Assembly: GCF_900129345.1 (NCBI RefSeq)
Contig: NZ_FQVK01000013.1
Coordinates: 47,306-111,305, forward strand
Direction of reading: 5' to 3'
DNA: 64,000 nucleotides
Origin: Ruegeria intermedia
Lineage (GTDB): Bacteria; Pseudomonadota; Alphaproteobacteria; Rhodobacterales; Rhodobacteraceae
The translations under genes and the position numbers were made by a program. Positions within the stretch are counted from its first letter, which is position 1. Each line of letters begins with the position of its first letter. Of the stretch, positions 44,802 to 57,635 are shown in pieces. The notes below the pieces were generated by a model. It was not told the origin of the DNA and ran no database searches. It saw only the letters and a list, made by a program, of their open reading frames with translations.

Positions 44802-45550
44802 CAGTTTGCCCCCATCACGTCGCGAACCGCATCTTCGATCAACCCCAGGCACGCCCCGTCCGAGAACCGGTGATCGGCATCCTTGACCAGCAACAACCGC
44901 ATGTCCGGCCCGCTGGCATGGTCCAGCAACCGCACCGCCGTATCGACCGAAACCGCCGTATCGGCCGTGCCCTGAAGGAACCGCACCGGAAACGGCAGGT
45001 TCAAGGGCGAGCGCAACACCAACCGCGTCCGGCCATCCTCGATCATCCGCTTGGTGATGATGTAAGGCTCCATGTAGTCCGAGGGCAGTTCCACATGCCC
45101 GACCGTCTCCAGCGCCTCTTTCTGTTCGTCGGTGAACGAGGCCCAATAGCCGTCCTCGGTGAAATCCGGCGCCGCCGCGATGGTGACCATGCCGGCGATC
45201 CGCTCGGGCATGGCCCGCGCCAGCAGCAACGCCTGCCAACCGCCCATGGACGAACCCACCACGATCAGCGGTCCCTTGGTCAGCGTTGAAACCGCCGCAA
45301 CCGTATCCTCGTGCCAATCCCCGATGCAGCCGTCCTCGAACCGGCCGGAGCTTTCCCCATGCCCGGAATAGTCGAACCGCAAAAAGGCCTGCCCACGCGC
45401 CCGCGCCCAGTCCTCAAGATGCACTGCCTTGGTGCCCTCCATGTCCGACTTCAAACCGCCCAGAAAAACGACCGTGGGCCCTGCCCCTTCGCTCTTGTGA
45501 TAGGCCAGCCGCCGCCCCTGCGGCGTGTCCAGAAATGTCGTCGCTGCCAT
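44801..45550 (-). CDS. Alpha/beta hydrolase
   Basis: A 249-residue hydrolase: VVFLGGLKSDMEGTKAVHLEDWA, FLRFDYSGHGESSGRFEDG, nucleophile VVGSSMGGWQALLLARAM, LQGTADTAVSVDTAVRLLDH and KDADHRFSDG. It resembles short-chain acyl esterases and human ABHD10-like proteins. ATG 45550 was preferred to 45583. First gene of a two-hydrolase operon with the membrane-anchored enzyme; a dispersed repeat lies upstream. Confidence 0.88.
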   Translation of the reverse strand: MAATTFLDTPQGRRLAYHKSEGAGPTVVFLGGLKSDMEGTKAVHLEDWARARGQAFLRFDYSGHGESSGRFEDGCIGDWHEDTVAAVSTLTKGPLIVVGSSMGGWQALLLARAMPERIAGMVTIAAAPDFTEDGYWASFTDEQKEALETVGHVELPSDYMEPYIITKRMIEDGRTRLVLRSPLNLPFPVRFLQGTADTAVSVDTAVRLLDHASGPDMRLLLVKDADHRFSDGACLGLIEDAVRDVMGAN

Positions 45551-45613
45551 GAAACCCTCACTTGCTTTTCCAGCATCATGCACGCGCCGCGCCCAAGTGC
45601 AATTCCCGCCCCC

Positions 45614-45661
45614 ACTTCATCTGGCCCCAAATATCCCGGGGAGCGCGAGGGGCTGGCCCCT
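45614..45661 (+). repeat. Dispersed repeat with hairpin tail, copy 4
   Basis: CATCTGGCCCCAAATATC is followed by the short hairpin AGGGG/CCCCT (45648-45661). It lies between the divergent hydrolase and thrS genes rather than behind a stop codon, unlike copies 1 and 5. Confidence 0.65.
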
Positions 45662-45760
45662 AGCCCTTGACACAGACCCAACCACCTGCCACACGGGCCC
45701 GACACCATAACCCGCAACCGGGCGTTCTGTGGGCGCCAAACCGACGAGGAGAGCCAGATC

Positions 45761-47719
45761 ATGGCCTTGGATTCAAAATCCGTCTCTCTTACCTTCCCCG
45801 ATGGCAATTCCCGATCCTACGCCGCAGGCGTCACGCCCGCGCAGGTCGCTGCCGACATCTCCACCTCGCTGGCGAAAAAGGCCATTTCGGCCTCCGTCAA
45901 CGGCCAGCACTGGGACCTGCAGTGGCCCATCGAACAGGATGCCGAAATCGCCATCCACACGATGAAGGACGAGGCCCAGGCCAACGAACTGATCCGCCAC
46001 GACTTCGCCCACGTGATGGCCCGCGCGGTGCAGGAAATCTGGCCCGACACCAAGGTCACCATCGGTCCGGTCATCGAAAACGGCTGGTATTACGACTTCG
46101 ACCGCGCAGAACCCTTCACGCCCGAAGATCTCGGCCTCATCGAGAAAAAGATGAAAGAGATCATCAACAAGCGCGACCCCGTCACCACCGAGATCTGGGA
46201 CCGCGAGCGTGCCATCGCGTTCTACAAGGCCAACAACGAGCCCTACAAAGTCGAGCTGGTCGAGGCGATTCCGGGCGACGAGCCGGTGCGCATGTACTGG
46301 CACGGCCACTGGCAGGATCTGTGCCGCGGCCCGCACCTGCAGCATACCGGCCAACTGCCCGGCGACGCGTTCAAGCTGATGTCCATCGCCGGCGCCTACT
46401 GGCGCGGCGACAGCAACCGCCCGATGCTGCAGCGCATCTATGGCGTTGCCTTCACCGGCAAGGAAAAGCTCAAGGCCTATCTGCACATGCTGGAAGAGGC
46501 CGCCAAGCGCGACCACCGCAAGCTTGGCCGCGAGATGGACCTGTTCCACATGCAGGAAGAGGCTCCGGGCCAGATCTTCTGGCACCCCAACGGCTGGACC
46601 ATCTACACCACGCTTCAGGACTATATGCGGCGTGCCCAGCACCGCGGCGGCTATGTCGAGGTCAACACCCCTCAGGTGGTGGACCGCAAGCTGTGGGAAC
46701 GCTCGGGCCACTGGGACAAGTACCAGGAAAACATGTTCATCGTCGAGGTTGACGAGGAACACGCCCGCGAAAAGGCCGTGAACGCGCTCAAGCCGATGAA
46801 CTGCCCGTGCCACGTGGAAATCTTCAAGCAGGGTCTGAAATCCTATCGCGACCTGCCGCTGCGCATGGCCGAGTTCGGATCCTGCGCGCGCTACGAGCCT
46901 TCGGGCGCGCTGCATGGCATCATGCGGGTCCGCGGCTTTGCCCAGGACGACGCGCATATCTTCGCGACCGAGGACCAGATCGGGGACGAATGCGCCCGCT
47001 TCATCGGGTTTCTGACCGATGTCTACAAGGATCTGGGCTTTGACAGTTTCAAGGTCAAATTCTCGGACCGCCCCGAACAGCGCGCCGGATCGGACGAGGT
47101 CTGGGACAAGGCCGAAGAAGCCCTGCTGACCGCCACGCGCGCCGCAGGGGTCGAGCCGGAACTGAATCCCGGCGAAGGCGCTTTCTATGGGCCTAAGCTG
47201 GAATTCGTCCTGACCGACGCGATCGGGCGTGACTGGCAATGCGGCACCTTCCAGGTGGATTTCGTCCTGCCCGAACGGCTGGACGCCACCTATATCGGCG
47301 CCGATGGAGCCAAACACCGCCCGGTGATGCTGCACCGCGCCTGCCTGGGGTCGTTCGAACGGTTCATCGGCATCCTGATCGAAGAACACGCCGGCAAGCT
47401 GCCCTTCTGGCTGGCGCCGCGTCAGGTCGTCGTGGCCTCGATCACCTCCGAAGCCGATGACTATGTTCTGGAAGTGGTCGAGACGCTCAAGGCCGCCGGT
47501 GTCCGGGCCGAGGCCGACATCCGCAACGAGAAGATCAACTACAAGGTCCGCGAACATTCGGTCGGCAAGGTTCCGGTGATCCTGGCCGTCGGCCACCGTG
47601 AGGTCGAAGAGCGCACCGTCAGCGTCCGCCGACTGGGCGAGAAGCAGACCCGGGTCCAGTCGCTCGAGGATGTAACAAAAGAGCTGGCGCGCGCGGCCAC
47701 GCCACCCGATCTTCTGTAA
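45761..47719 (+). CDS. thrS: Threonyl-tRNA synthetase
   Basis: A 652-residue ThrS. It has the TGS domain ([18 protein letters not shown]), the editing domain with [16 protein letters not shown] and [22 protein letters not shown] (in parts), the class II core with [13 protein letters not shown] and [15 protein letters not shown], and the anticodon-binding C terminus. It charges tRNA-Thr and clears Ser-tRNA. GAGGAG lies about nine bases before the ATG. Confidence 0.98.
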   Translation: MALDSKSVSLTFPDGNSRSYAAGVTPAQVAADISTSLAKKAISASVNGQHWDLQWPIEQDAEIAIHTMKDEAQANELIRHDFAHVMARAVQEIWPDTKVTIGPVIENGWYYDFDRAEPFTPEDLGLIEKKMKEIINKRDPVTTEIWDRERAIAFYKANNEPYKVELVEAIPGDEPVRMYWHGHWQDLCRGPHLQHTGQLPGDAFKLMSIAGAYWRGDSNRPMLQRIYGVAFTGKEKLKAYLHMLEEAAKRDHRKLGREMDLFHMQEEAPGQIFWHPNGWTIYTTLQDYMRRAQHRGGYVEVNTPQVVDRKLWERSGHWDKYQENMFIVEVDEEHAREKAVNALKPMNCPCHVEIFKQGLKSYRDLPLRMAEFGSCARYEPSGALHGIMRVRGFAQDDAHIFATEDQIGDECARFIGFLTDVYKDLGFDSFKVKFSDRPEQRAGSDEVWDKAEEALLTATRAAGVEPELNPGEGAFYGPKLEFVLTDAIGRDWQCGTFQVDFVLPERLDATYIGADGAKHRPVMLHRACLGSFERFIGILIEEHAGKLPFWLAPRQVVVASITSEADDYVLEVVETLKAAGVRAEADIRNEKINYKVREHSVGKVPVILAVGHREVEERTVSVRRLGEKQTRVQSLEDVTKELARAATPPDLL

Positions 47720-47740
47720 CAATCGGCACAGTCTTGCCGC

Positions 47741-47770
47741 CAATCCGGCCCCCGATACGGGGCCGGATTG
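47741..47770 (+). terminator. Hairpin behind thrS
   Basis: CAATCCGGCCCC and GGGGCCGGATTG pair perfectly over 12 bp around CGATAC. The T-tract is absent (AAACACTTCC follows), so the arm is strong but intrinsic termination may be weak. Confidence 0.6.
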
Positions 47771-47940
47771 AAACACTTCCAAATTTCTCTAGCAAAAACA
47801 TAAATTTAACCCTCAATAGGCTCTAACATGTCTTGACGCCCGCGTGAGACACGGCCTCGTGAATTCAAACGCGCGGCGTCTGTAGCTAAATTTGAGATGT
47901 CACAAGCAGACATACGCAAGCACGAAAAGGATTACCCGAG

Positions 47941-48243
47941 ATGTCGAACACCGCAAAAACCCTCGTCATTGCCAGCGCCGTCGCCGCAGCCGTTGCGGGC
48001 TCTGCAACCACCGCGACCGCGCAGGCCAAAGAGAAGTGCTATGGCATTTCAAAGGCCGGTCAGAATGATTGCGCCGCCGGTCCGGGCACCACTTGCGCCG
48101 GCACCTCGACCGTTGATTACCAGGGCAACGCCTGGACGCTGGTCGATGCGGGCACCTGCACCGATATCGAGTTGCCGGCACAGGCCGATGGCACCCCGCG
48201 CAAGGGCTCTCTGGAACCGCTCGAGCGTGACCTGCCGGCATAA
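47941..48243 (+). CDS. bufA: Bufferin precursor peptide (DUF2282)
   Basis: A 100-residue exported protein. The signal peptide ends at about residue 29 (TTATAQA), then [31 protein letters not shown] and DAGTCTDI carry four cysteines at residues 33, 44, 52 and 73. This is the BufA1/GigP layout. In published bufferins an MNIO enzyme converts two of the cysteines to thiooxazole-type groups that bind copper in the periplasm. The three genes behind it are the known partners. Modification here is inferred from the family. Confidence 0.9.
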   Translation: MSNTAKTLVIASAVAAAVAGSATTATAQAKEKCYGISKAGQNDCAAGPGTTCAGTSTVDYQGNAWTLVDAGTCTDIELPAQADGTPRKGSLEPLERDLPA

Positions 48244-48263
48244 CGCGACCTGAGGGATGAACG

Positions 48264-48298
48264 GGGCGGGCACAGTGTCTTGGCCCGCCCTCTTTCTT
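48264..48298 (+). terminator. Leaky terminator-like hairpin between bufA and bufB
   Basis: GGGCGGGC (48264-48271) pairs with GCCCGCCC (48283-48290) across an 11-base loop and is followed by TCTTTCTT. Placed between the precursor and modification genes, it probably keeps precursor mRNA in excess. Confidence 0.6.
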
Positions 48299-48317
48299 GC
48301 TCGAAAGGATCAGGCCC

Positions 48318-49175
48318 ATGTTGGATGATGCTCGCAGACAGAACCGCCTGCCCACCGCGCCCGGGGTCGGCTACAAGCCACAGCATTATGCCGAAATCCT
48401 TGCGCAACCCGGCCCGGTCGGTTGGCTGGAAATCCACGCCGAGAACTACATGGGCGACGGCGGCCGACCGCTGGCGCAACTGCGCCACCTGTCCGAACGG
48501 TTTCCCATCTCGGTGCACGGCGTGGGCCTGTCCATCGGTGGCGAAGCCTCCTTGGACGCCGAGCATCTGGCCCGCCTGAAGCATCTTGTCGGCTGGCTGA
48601 ACCCGGCCAGCTTTTCGGAGCATCTGGCATGGTCCACTCATGACAGCCAGTTCCTGAATGATCTGCTGCCCCTGCCCTATACCGACGCCACGCTGGCCCG
48701 CATCTGCGATCATATCGACCAGGTGCAAGAGACTGTGGGCCGGCAGATGCTGTTGGAAAATCCCTCCAGCTATCTCGCTTTTTCCGAAAGCACGTGGTCT
48801 GAACCCGACTTCCTGCGCGAGGCCGCGCGCCGCACCGGCTGTGGCCTGCTGCTGGACGTCAACAACGTCTTCGTCTCGGCCACCAACCTGAACTACAGCC
48901 CGCAGGCCTATATCGACGCCTACCCTCTGGACCAGGTCGGAGAAATCCACCTGGGGGGCCATGACGAGGATCAGGACGATCACGGCCAACCCCTGCTGAT
49001 CGACAGCCACGGCCGCGCCGTCGTCGATCCGGTCTGGGCGTTGCTGGATTATGTGCTCGACCGGTCAGGCCCCAAACCCGTGCTGATCGAATGGGACAAC
49101 GACGTGCCCGACTGGCCCACCCTGCGCGCCGAGGCCGAGCGCGCGCAATCCGCTCTGGACCGGATCCCGGCATGA
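48318..49175 (+). CDS. bufB: DUF692 MNIO enzyme, bufferin-modifying
   Basis: A 285-residue TIM-barrel protein of the multinuclear non-haem iron oxidative enzyme family. Candidate metal ligands: His 67 (ISVHGVG), Glu 101-His 102 (SEHLAWS), Glu 147 (LLENPSS), Asp 180 and Asn 182-183 (LLDVNNVFVSA), His 211 and His 215 (EIHLGGHDED), Asp 229 and His 231 (LIDSHGR) and Glu 258 (VLIEWDND). It oxidises cysteines of the precursor. AAGGA precedes the ATG at 48318; an in-frame TTG at 48297 is rejected. It overlaps the DUF2063 gene (ATGA). Confidence 0.93.
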   Translation: MLDDARRQNRLPTAPGVGYKPQHYAEILAQPGPVGWLEIHAENYMGDGGRPLAQLRHLSERFPISVHGVGLSIGGEASLDAEHLARLKHLVGWLNPASFSEHLAWSTHDSQFLNDLLPLPYTDATLARICDHIDQVQETVGRQMLLENPSSYLAFSESTWSEPDFLREAARRTGCGLLLDVNNVFVSATNLNYSPQAYIDAYPLDQVGEIHLGGHDEDQDDHGQPLLIDSHGRAVVDPVWALLDYVLDRSGPKPVLIEWDNDVPDWPTLRAEAERAQSALDRIPA

Positions 49176-49936
49176 GCGTTTCGCAATCAGAATTCCGGGC
49201 GGCCCTGCTGGACCCGGCGGCCCCAGTGCCCGAGGGGCTGCTGGACGACCAGGCCCGCCCCGCCGGACGCCGTTTCAGCGTCTATCGCAACAACGTGGCC
49301 GTGTCGCTGACCGAAGCCATGCACCAGGCCTTTCCGGTCATAACCAAACTGCTGGGTCCGCAGAACATGGACGGTCTGGCCGGGATCTATCTGCGTCAGC
49401 ATCCGCCGACCTCTCCGCTGATGATGTTCTATGGCGAGAACTTCCCCGAATTCCTCGCCGGTACCGAGCAACTGGCGCATCTTGGCTATCTGCCCGACGT
49501 GGCGCGGCTCGAACTTGCCTTGCGCCGGGCCTACCACGCCGCCGACAGCCATCCGATCGCGCCCGACGCGCTGGCCGCCATGCCCCCCGAAGACCTGATG
49601 CAGGCCCGACTGGGCTTTGCCCCGGCCATGCAGCTGATCCGGTCCGACTGGCCCATCCACGCCATCTGGCGGTTCAACACCGACGACGGCGCGCCAAAGC
49701 CTGAACCGGTCGCGCAGGACGTGCTGATTACGCGCCCCGAATTCGACCCGTCACCGCACCTGCTGCCACCCGGCGGGTTTGACTGGATCACCGCCATGCA
49801 GGCCGGTCAGACCATTGGCCGGGCCTTCGAGGCAACCACCGCCCGGACGCCCGCGTTCGATTTGGGCGCCACCCTGGCACTGCTGCTGCAGGGCAGTGCG
49901 ATCACTTCTGTCACCATCGAAAGGCCGGAAACATGA
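49172..49936 (+). CDS. bufC: DUF2063 partner protein of the bufferin system
   Basis: A 254-residue protein with the N-terminal DUF2063 domain: EFRAALLDPAAPVPEGL, RRFSVYRNNVAVSLTEAM, FPVITKLLG and FYGENFPEFL. In bufferin and gig operons this protein recruits the peptide to the DUF692 enzyme; its C-terminal part is a winged-helix or RRE-like module. The ATG overlaps the bufB stop and its stop overlaps the DoxX start. No signal peptide. Confidence 0.9.
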   Translation: MSVSQSEFRAALLDPAAPVPEGLLDDQARPAGRRFSVYRNNVAVSLTEAMHQAFPVITKLLGPQNMDGLAGIYLRQHPPTSPLMMFYGENFPEFLAGTEQLAHLGYLPDVARLELALRRAYHAADSHPIAPDALAAMPPEDLMQARLGFAPAMQLIRSDWPIHAIWRFNTDDGAPKPEPVAQDVLITRPEFDPSPHLLPPGGFDWITAMQAGQTIGRAFEATTARTPAFDLGATLALLLQGSAITSVTIERPET

Positions 49937-50460
49937 CTGCCCTGATTTCTCTGCACAATTCCGCATTCGGAAAACTGGACCACGCCGCGAACTGGCTGAC
50001 GCCGACCTTGGCGCGGCTGACCTTCGTTGCGGTTCTTCTGGTCTATTACTGGAACTCGGCCATGACCAAGCTGGGCAGCGGCTTTTTCGGGTTCCTGTTC
50101 CCCTCGGATGGGGCCTATGTCCAGATCTTCCCCAAGGCGATGGAGGCCGTCGGCTATGACAGCTCGCAGCTAGGGTTCTTTACCTGGCCCGTTGCGGTCG
50201 CCGGAACCTGGGCCGAATTCATCCTGCCTGCATTGCTTCTGGTGGGGTTGTTCACCCGCCTTGCCGCCCTGGGCATGATCGGGTTCGTCTGGGTCCAGAC
50301 CTTCACCGACGTCACCGGGCATGGGGTCAAGCTGGGCGGTCTGTTCGACAACACCATCACCCTGATGGATCAGCGGGTCATGTGGACCTTCCTGTTCGTG
50401 GTGATCGTGATCAACGGCGCGGGCCCGCTCTCGCTCGACCGGGTTCTGCGCTTGAAATAA
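49933..50460 (+). CDS. DoxX-family membrane protein of the bufferin operon
   Basis: A 175-residue polytopic protein with four hydrophobic segments: LARLTFVAVLLVYYWNSAMTKLG, WPVAVAGTWAEFILPALLLVG, AALGMIGFVWVQTF and the C-terminal WTFLFVVIVINGAGPLSLDR. These mark the DoxX/DoxD family. A DoxX gene is the usual fourth gene of buf and gigPABT operons (GigT); its role there is unknown, perhaps redox supply at the membrane. ATGA overlap with bufC. Confidence 0.88.
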   Translation: MTALISLHNSAFGKLDHAANWLTPTLARLTFVAVLLVYYWNSAMTKLGSGFFGFLFPSDGAYVQIFPKAMEAVGYDSSQLGFFTWPVAVAGTWAEFILPALLLVGLFTRLAALGMIGFVWVQTFTDVTGHGVKLGGLFDNTITLMDQRVMWTFLFVVIVINGAGPLSLDRVLRLK

Positions 50461-50461
50461 G

Positions 50462-50830
50462 CTAGAAATGCGCCTTGGGTTCGTCCGGCTTGCCCGCGGC
50501 GATCCCAAGCAGCCCCGCGACGCCGGCGAAGGCAATCGGGAACATGGTGAACACGCCGAAGCCGAAGGCATAGTACATCCCCGCCGCGGAAATCAGCAGA
50601 AGCATTCCCGCCACCAGCGCACGCGCATGCGCCATGGCGCCCCCGGCAATCGCCAGCATCGGCGCCAGGATCGAAGCCGCCTTGATCAGTTCCGGGTTCT
50701 CGACCTGCTCGGCCAGACCTTCGATCTCGCCATAGCGGTCCACCAGTTCGACGAACCCGTATCCGAAAAACCCGACGATCATTCCGACCAGCCCGGCGAT
50801 GACCCCCAGGATCATGGCTGCGTTTCGCAT
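50462..50830 (-). CDS. Small membrane protein of unknown function
   Basis: A 122-residue protein with three or four membrane helices (AAMILGVIAGLVGMIVGFFGYG, ASILAPMLAIAGGAMAHARAL, AGMLLLISAAGMYYAFGFGVF). The general plan is like DUF4064 proteins, but the match is only by hydropathy. It is convergent with the bufferin operon, with its stop two bases from that of the DoxX gene, and is separate from it. Confidence 0.65.
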   Translation of the reverse strand: MRNAAMILGVIAGLVGMIVGFFGYGFVELVDRYGEIEGLAEQVENPELIKAASILAPMLAIAGGAMAHARALVAGMLLLISAAGMYYAFGFGVFTMFPIAFAGVAGLLGIAAGKPDEPKAHF

Positions 50831-50872
50831 GCTGTCTTCCTTGCTGTTGCGTCGTGACAGATAGGTAACCGT

Positions 50873-51190
50873 TCAGACAATGCCAAGGCTGGCTTGGGTC
50901 TGCGGGGTCCAGCCCAGATACATCTCGGCCCCGTTTTCGATCAGCGGCCGCTTCATCAGCGTGGGGTGATCCGCCAGCAGGTCCAGAGCCGGACGCGCGC
51001 GTTCGGCCGCGTCCAATCCGCGCCAGGTCGTCGAACGGGTGTTGAGCAAGGTGTCGCCGAAACGCGCGAATGCCCGTGCCAGCACTTCGGCCGGCACCCC
51101 CTGCGCACGAACATCCACAAACTCGGCATCCGGTAGCGATTTCAATGCCTTGCGGCAAGTGTCACAGGTCTTGAGACCATAAAGGCGCAT
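50873..51190 (-). CDS. ArsC/Spx-family thioredoxin-fold protein
   Basis: A 105-residue protein: LYGLKTCDTCRKALKSLP at the N terminus gives the C-x-x-C motif (Cys 9 and 12), then FVDVRAQG, LLNTRSTTWRGL and PTLMKRPLIENG, which are the ArsC/YffB/Spx family blocks. YffB-like proteins are glutathione-linked reductases; a true arsenate reductase is less likely without ars genes nearby. The ATG at 51190 gives the usual length. Confidence 0.87.
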   Translation of the reverse strand: MRLYGLKTCDTCRKALKSLPDAEFVDVRAQGVPAEVLARAFARFGDTLLNTRSTTWRGLDAAERARPALDLLADHPTLMKRPLIENGAEMYLGWTPQTQASLGIV

Positions 51191-51404
51191 GGCCGGTCCT
51201 CTTTGGTTTTTGATCCGATTTCGGGCAAAACGAACCGCCTGGCCCAGTATTCCTTGATTTTTTACCGCACCGTGCAATGTTGAAAAAGGCGAAACACATA
51301 ATTTACGCCGTCTCGTTCACTCGGAACTGCGTCGATTGGTGGTCGCTTTGACTATGCCCTGTCATTTCGCGGGGTGACGCGCAAGGAGAAGGAGACACGG
51401 AATT

Positions 51405-51611
51405 ATGCCTACCGGCACCGTGAAGTGGTTCAATACGACCAAAGGCTACGGTTTTATTGCCCCCGATGAGGGTGGCAAGGATGTGTTTGTTCATATCTCG
51501 GCCGTAGAACGATCCGGCCTGACCGGACTCGCCGACAATCAGAAAGTCTCGTACGAGTTGCAGGACGGACGCGACGGCCGCCAGATGGCGGGCGATTTGA
51601 AGGCCATGTGA
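51405..51611 (+). CDS. Cold shock domain protein
   Basis: A 68-residue single cold-shock domain: GTVKWFNTTKGYGFIAPDEGG (RNP1) and DVFVHISAVERSGL (RNP2). It binds single-stranded nucleic acid as an RNA chaperone. A strong ribosome site (AAGGAGAAGGAG) precedes the ATG after a leader of at least 100 nt, as is common for csp genes where the leader is temperature-sensitive; that feature is only inferred here. Confidence 0.95.
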   Translation: MPTGTVKWFNTTKGYGFIAPDEGGKDVFVHISAVERSGLTGLADNQKVSYELQDGRDGRQMAGDLKAM

Positions 51612-51645
51612 TCCGGCCCGCCCGCCCGGGCGGCGCCCCAAACAA

Positions 51646-51675
51646 GGTCAACGGCCAATTGACGGGCCGTTGACC
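51646..51675 (+). terminator. Hairpin behind the cold shock gene
   Basis: GGTCAACGGCC and GGCCGTTGACC pair over 11 bp with loop AATTGACG. CCTTCTCTT follows: a pyrimidine run but not a T-tract, so termination may be partial. Confidence 0.5.
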
Positions 51676-51768
51676 GCCCTTCTCTTGCCCCATGCCCCGC
51701 GCCGGTATTCGACCGGTTCGGGTGATTGGGGCAGCGCGCCCTGACGTTGCCCAGTTGGGCAGCGGCGA

Positions 51769-52680
51769 CTAGGTGTGGCCGATCACCGATTCGAATTCGC
51801 GCCACTCGCGCGCGGTCATGCCCGAGGTTTCCTGCGTCACTGCCTCACCCTTCAGCATGCGCCGCAGTGCTTCGACCATCTGCGCCGACAGGTTGACCGC
51901 GCCCAGGCGGTAATCTTCGAACGCCTTGTAGGCGAACGGAACCCAATCGGCCACGATTTTGCACATGGCTTCGGCATAGACCCGAATTTCGTATTGCGCA
52001 TGCGGATCGGCCCGCAACCGCAGGAAATGGAACAGGTTGTGCAGATCCACCTTCCAGTACCACTGCGTGTAGATGTTGGCCGGCAGGTTCATCCGCGCCA
52101 GTTCGCGCGCCAGCCCCTGCTGCCCGTCCTGGCTGATCATCGCTTCGTAGTTGTCGTAGCAGCGGGCGCTGTCGGCCTTGAGAATGTCCAGCACGCGGGC
52201 AGCTTCTTCACCCTGCAACGCTTCGCCACGGCCCTGGTTGTTGACCGCCGACTGCGCCGCCAGTTGATCCGGAGCGGGAATGTAGAATTCCCGATCCAGG
52301 ATCGAATAGCGGGCCGAGTATTCGTTCACGTTGGCCGTGCGGTGCCGGATCCACTGCCGCGCCACGAAGACCGGCAGTTTCACATGCAGCTTGACCTCGC
52401 ACATCTCGAAAGGGGTCGAGTGCCAGTGCCGCATCAGATAGCGGATCAACCCCTCGTCATTCTGCACCGACTTGGTGCCCTTGCCGTACGACACCCGTGC
52501 CGCCTGGCAGATCGCCGCATCGTCACCCATATAGTCGATGACCCGCACGAAACCATGATCCAGAACCGGGTGCGCGGTGTACAGATGCTCTTCCATGCCT
52601 GGGGCCACGACACGACGGGTCGGCTGCGTCTGGGCGCGTTGTTCTTCGATCTCGGCCAGTTGTTCGGCAGACAGCGGCAT
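51769..52680 (-). CDS. thyX: Flavin-dependent thymidylate synthase ThyX
   Basis: A 303-residue ThyX. The hallmark [14 protein letters not shown] (R-H-R-x7-S) appears near residue 110, with [19 protein letters not shown] and [16 protein letters not shown] behind it. It methylates dUMP using methylene-THF, FAD and NADPH. The ATG at 52680 fits the family; a long in-frame upstream extension does not encode family sequence. Confidence 0.95.
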   Translation of the reverse strand: MPLSAEQLAEIEEQRAQTQPTRRVVAPGMEEHLYTAHPVLDHGFVRVIDYMGDDAAICQAARVSYGKGTKSVQNDEGLIRYLMRHWHSTPFEMCEVKLHVKLPVFVARQWIRHRTANVNEYSARYSILDREFYIPAPDQLAAQSAVNNQGRGEALQGEEAARVLDILKADSARCYDNYEAMISQDGQQGLARELARMNLPANIYTQWYWKVDLHNLFHFLRLRADPHAQYEIRVYAEAMCKIVADWVPFAYKAFEDYRLGAVNLSAQMVEALRRMLKGEAVTQETSGMTAREWREFESVIGHT

Positions 52681-52857
52681 GAAACTTCCCTCTCCAGCGT
52701 TGAGTCGTTCACCACTATATATCGGCAACTCTGGCATCGGAACCGCGATATGTGTGGCGCAGTGCGTATTTCCGTGCGGCGATGGCGCCTGCCCCTCGAC
52801 ACCCAGCAACAGCGCGCTAAGCTGCTGACGCAGATCATCTTGAAAAAGGAAAACACG

Positions 52858-53286
52858 ATGGGGCTGAAATACCTCCACACCATGGTTCGGGTGAAGGATC
52901 TGGAAAAATCCATGGCCTTCTACAAGCTGCTGGGGCTGCAGGAAACCCGCCGTTATGACAACGAAGAGGGGCGGTTTTCGTTGATTTTCATGGCGCCTCC
53001 GGGGCAGGAGGACGCGCCGATCGAACTGACCTACAACTGGGATGGCGATGATGGGCTGCCCAGCGACAGCCGCCATTTCGGGCACATCGCCTATGGCGTC
53101 GACAATATTTATGAAACCTGCCAGCACCTCGCCGACAACGGCGTCGTCATCAACCGCCCGCCGCGCGACGGGCGCATGGCCTTTGTGCGCTCGCCGGACA
53201 ACATCTCGATCGAACTGCTGCAGAACGGTGAGCCGCTGCCCCCGGCCGAGCCCTGGGTCAGCATGGAAAACACCGGTCACTGGTGA
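52858..53286 (+). CDS. gloA: Lactoylglutathione lyase (glyoxalase I)
   Basis: A 142-residue VOC-fold enzyme: [22 protein letters not shown], the metal-ligand segment [22 protein letters not shown] and [16 protein letters not shown], with His/Glu ligands at the expected places. It converts the methylglyoxal-glutathione hemithioacetal to lactoylglutathione, and so depends on the glutathione kept reduced by gor at 10 kb. AAAAAGGA precedes the ATG. Overlaps the DUF1194 gene start (GTGA). Confidence 0.93.
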   Translation: MGLKYLHTMVRVKDLEKSMAFYKLLGLQETRRYDNEEGRFSLIFMAPPGQEDAPIELTYNWDGDDGLPSDSRHFGHIAYGVDNIYETCQHLADNGVVINRPPRDGRMAFVRSPDNISIELLQNGEPLPPAEPWVSMENTGHW

Positions 53287-53980
53287 TCCGCTGGCTGGCA
53301 GCCCTGGGGGTGGCCGCCTTGGCCGACCCCGTTCAGGCCGAGCAATGCCGCCTGGCCCTGCTGCTTGCACTCGACATCTCGGTATCGGTGGATGCGACCG
53401 AGGACACGCTGCAGCGTCAGGGCCTGGCCGCCGCTCTGGTCGCGCCCGAGGTCGAACGGGCGTTCTTTTCGTCGCCCATGCCCGTGGCCCTGGCCGCCTA
53501 TGAATGGAGCGGGAGAAACACGCAGAATGTCATACTGCCTTGGCAAATGATCGAAACCCGGGCCGATCTGGTCGATGTGGCCCGGCGCATCGGTCAATCC
53601 ACCCGCTCCGATGCCGGCTCCGCCACGGCCATGGGCCACGCGCTGGGCTACGGAGCAACCTTGATGCGGCAGGCCCCGCCCTGCCTGTTCCAAACAATCG
53701 ATCTTTCGGGGGACGGATCGAACAATGACGGTTACGGGCCGCAGATCGCCTATCGCCATTTCCCCTTTGAAAACATCACCGTGAACGGGCTTGTCATCAA
53801 CGCGGCGGATTTCGAAGGCGAGCTGTTCCTGATTCCGTTTTTTGAAAACAACGTCCTGCACGGCCCCGGCGCCTTTCTGGAAATCGCCCAGGGATTCGAG
53901 GATTTCGAACGCGCCATGCGCCGCAAACTGGAGCGCGAGTTGACCAGCCTGCAAATCGGCGGGTTGGAGCGGGTTGGCCG

Positions 53981-53984
<4 letters not shown>
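53283..53984 (+). CDS. DUF1194 von Willebrand factor A-like secreted protein (first of a pair)
   Basis: A 233-residue protein with an N-terminal signal segment ([18 protein letters not shown]) and a vWA-like domain: [14 protein letters not shown] carries the MIDAS D-x-S-x-S, and [14 protein letters not shown] and [12 protein letters not shown] are further DUF1194 blocks. The C-terminal [22 protein letters not shown] is shared with its neighbour. Exported, probably metal-dependent ligand binding; no role is known. GTG start overlaps the gloA stop. Confidence 0.85.
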
Positions 53985-57216
<3,232 letters not shown>

Positions 57217-57229
57217 CCCCGAGGCCCCC

Positions 57230-57631
57230 ATGTCCGCGACCCTGCCCGAATACTATTTCCGCGTGCGCGAGAACGGCGCCGCAGTCTATCGGATAGACAC
57301 GGAAAACCGCCAGCGCCGGATCGAGATGGATCAGATCGCGGTCGTCAACATCCGCAATGGCGAGATCAAGCCGCACGGCCAGCGCACTCTGACCGAGGCC
57401 GACAGGGCCGAGATCGCGCGCTGGATGGCCGAACGCAAGGCCCTGCTGGCGCAGCGTGACATCGACGACATCCACCGCACCATCGACCATCTGAACCTGA
57501 CCGCGCAATGGGCCCAGTCCAAAGCGACCGACGACCAGTTGGAGCAGATTACCGACCGGCTGCTGCTGGCGATGCATGACCTGCGCACGGTGCTGGTGCG
57601 CAAGAAGGCCGATCGCCTGCCCAAGGGCTGA
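57230..57631 (+). CDS. Conserved hypothetical protein
   Basis: A 133-residue soluble protein: LPEYYFRVRENGAAVYRIDTEN, IEMDQIAVVNIRNGEIKPHG and a helical C-terminal half (EIARWMAERKALLAQRDIDDIHR, then LEQITDRLLLAMHDL). It starts 13 bases behind the aminotransferase gene and is likely co-transcribed. I recognise no domain; the beta-strand start and long helices suggest a small binding protein. Convergent with the MATE gene five bases away. Confidence 0.75.
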   Translation: MSATLPEYYFRVRENGAAVYRIDTENRQRRIEMDQIAVVNIRNGEIKPHGQRTLTEADRAEIARWMAERKALLAQRDIDDIHRTIDHLNLTAQWAQSKATDDQLEQITDRLLLAMHDLRTVLVRKKADRLPKG

Positions 57632-57635
57632 GCTG

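Noticed and set aside
47775..47935. ECF-sigma type promoter for the bufferin operon (GTGAATTC ... CGTCT)
   Set aside because: The spacing and bases only loosely fit known SigF or EcfG patterns and many similar matches occur by chance, so no promoter is claimed.
50873..51190. Arsenate reductase
   Set aside because: No arsR, arsB or acr3 lies nearby and the sequence fits the YffB/Spx-type branch of the fold as well or better.
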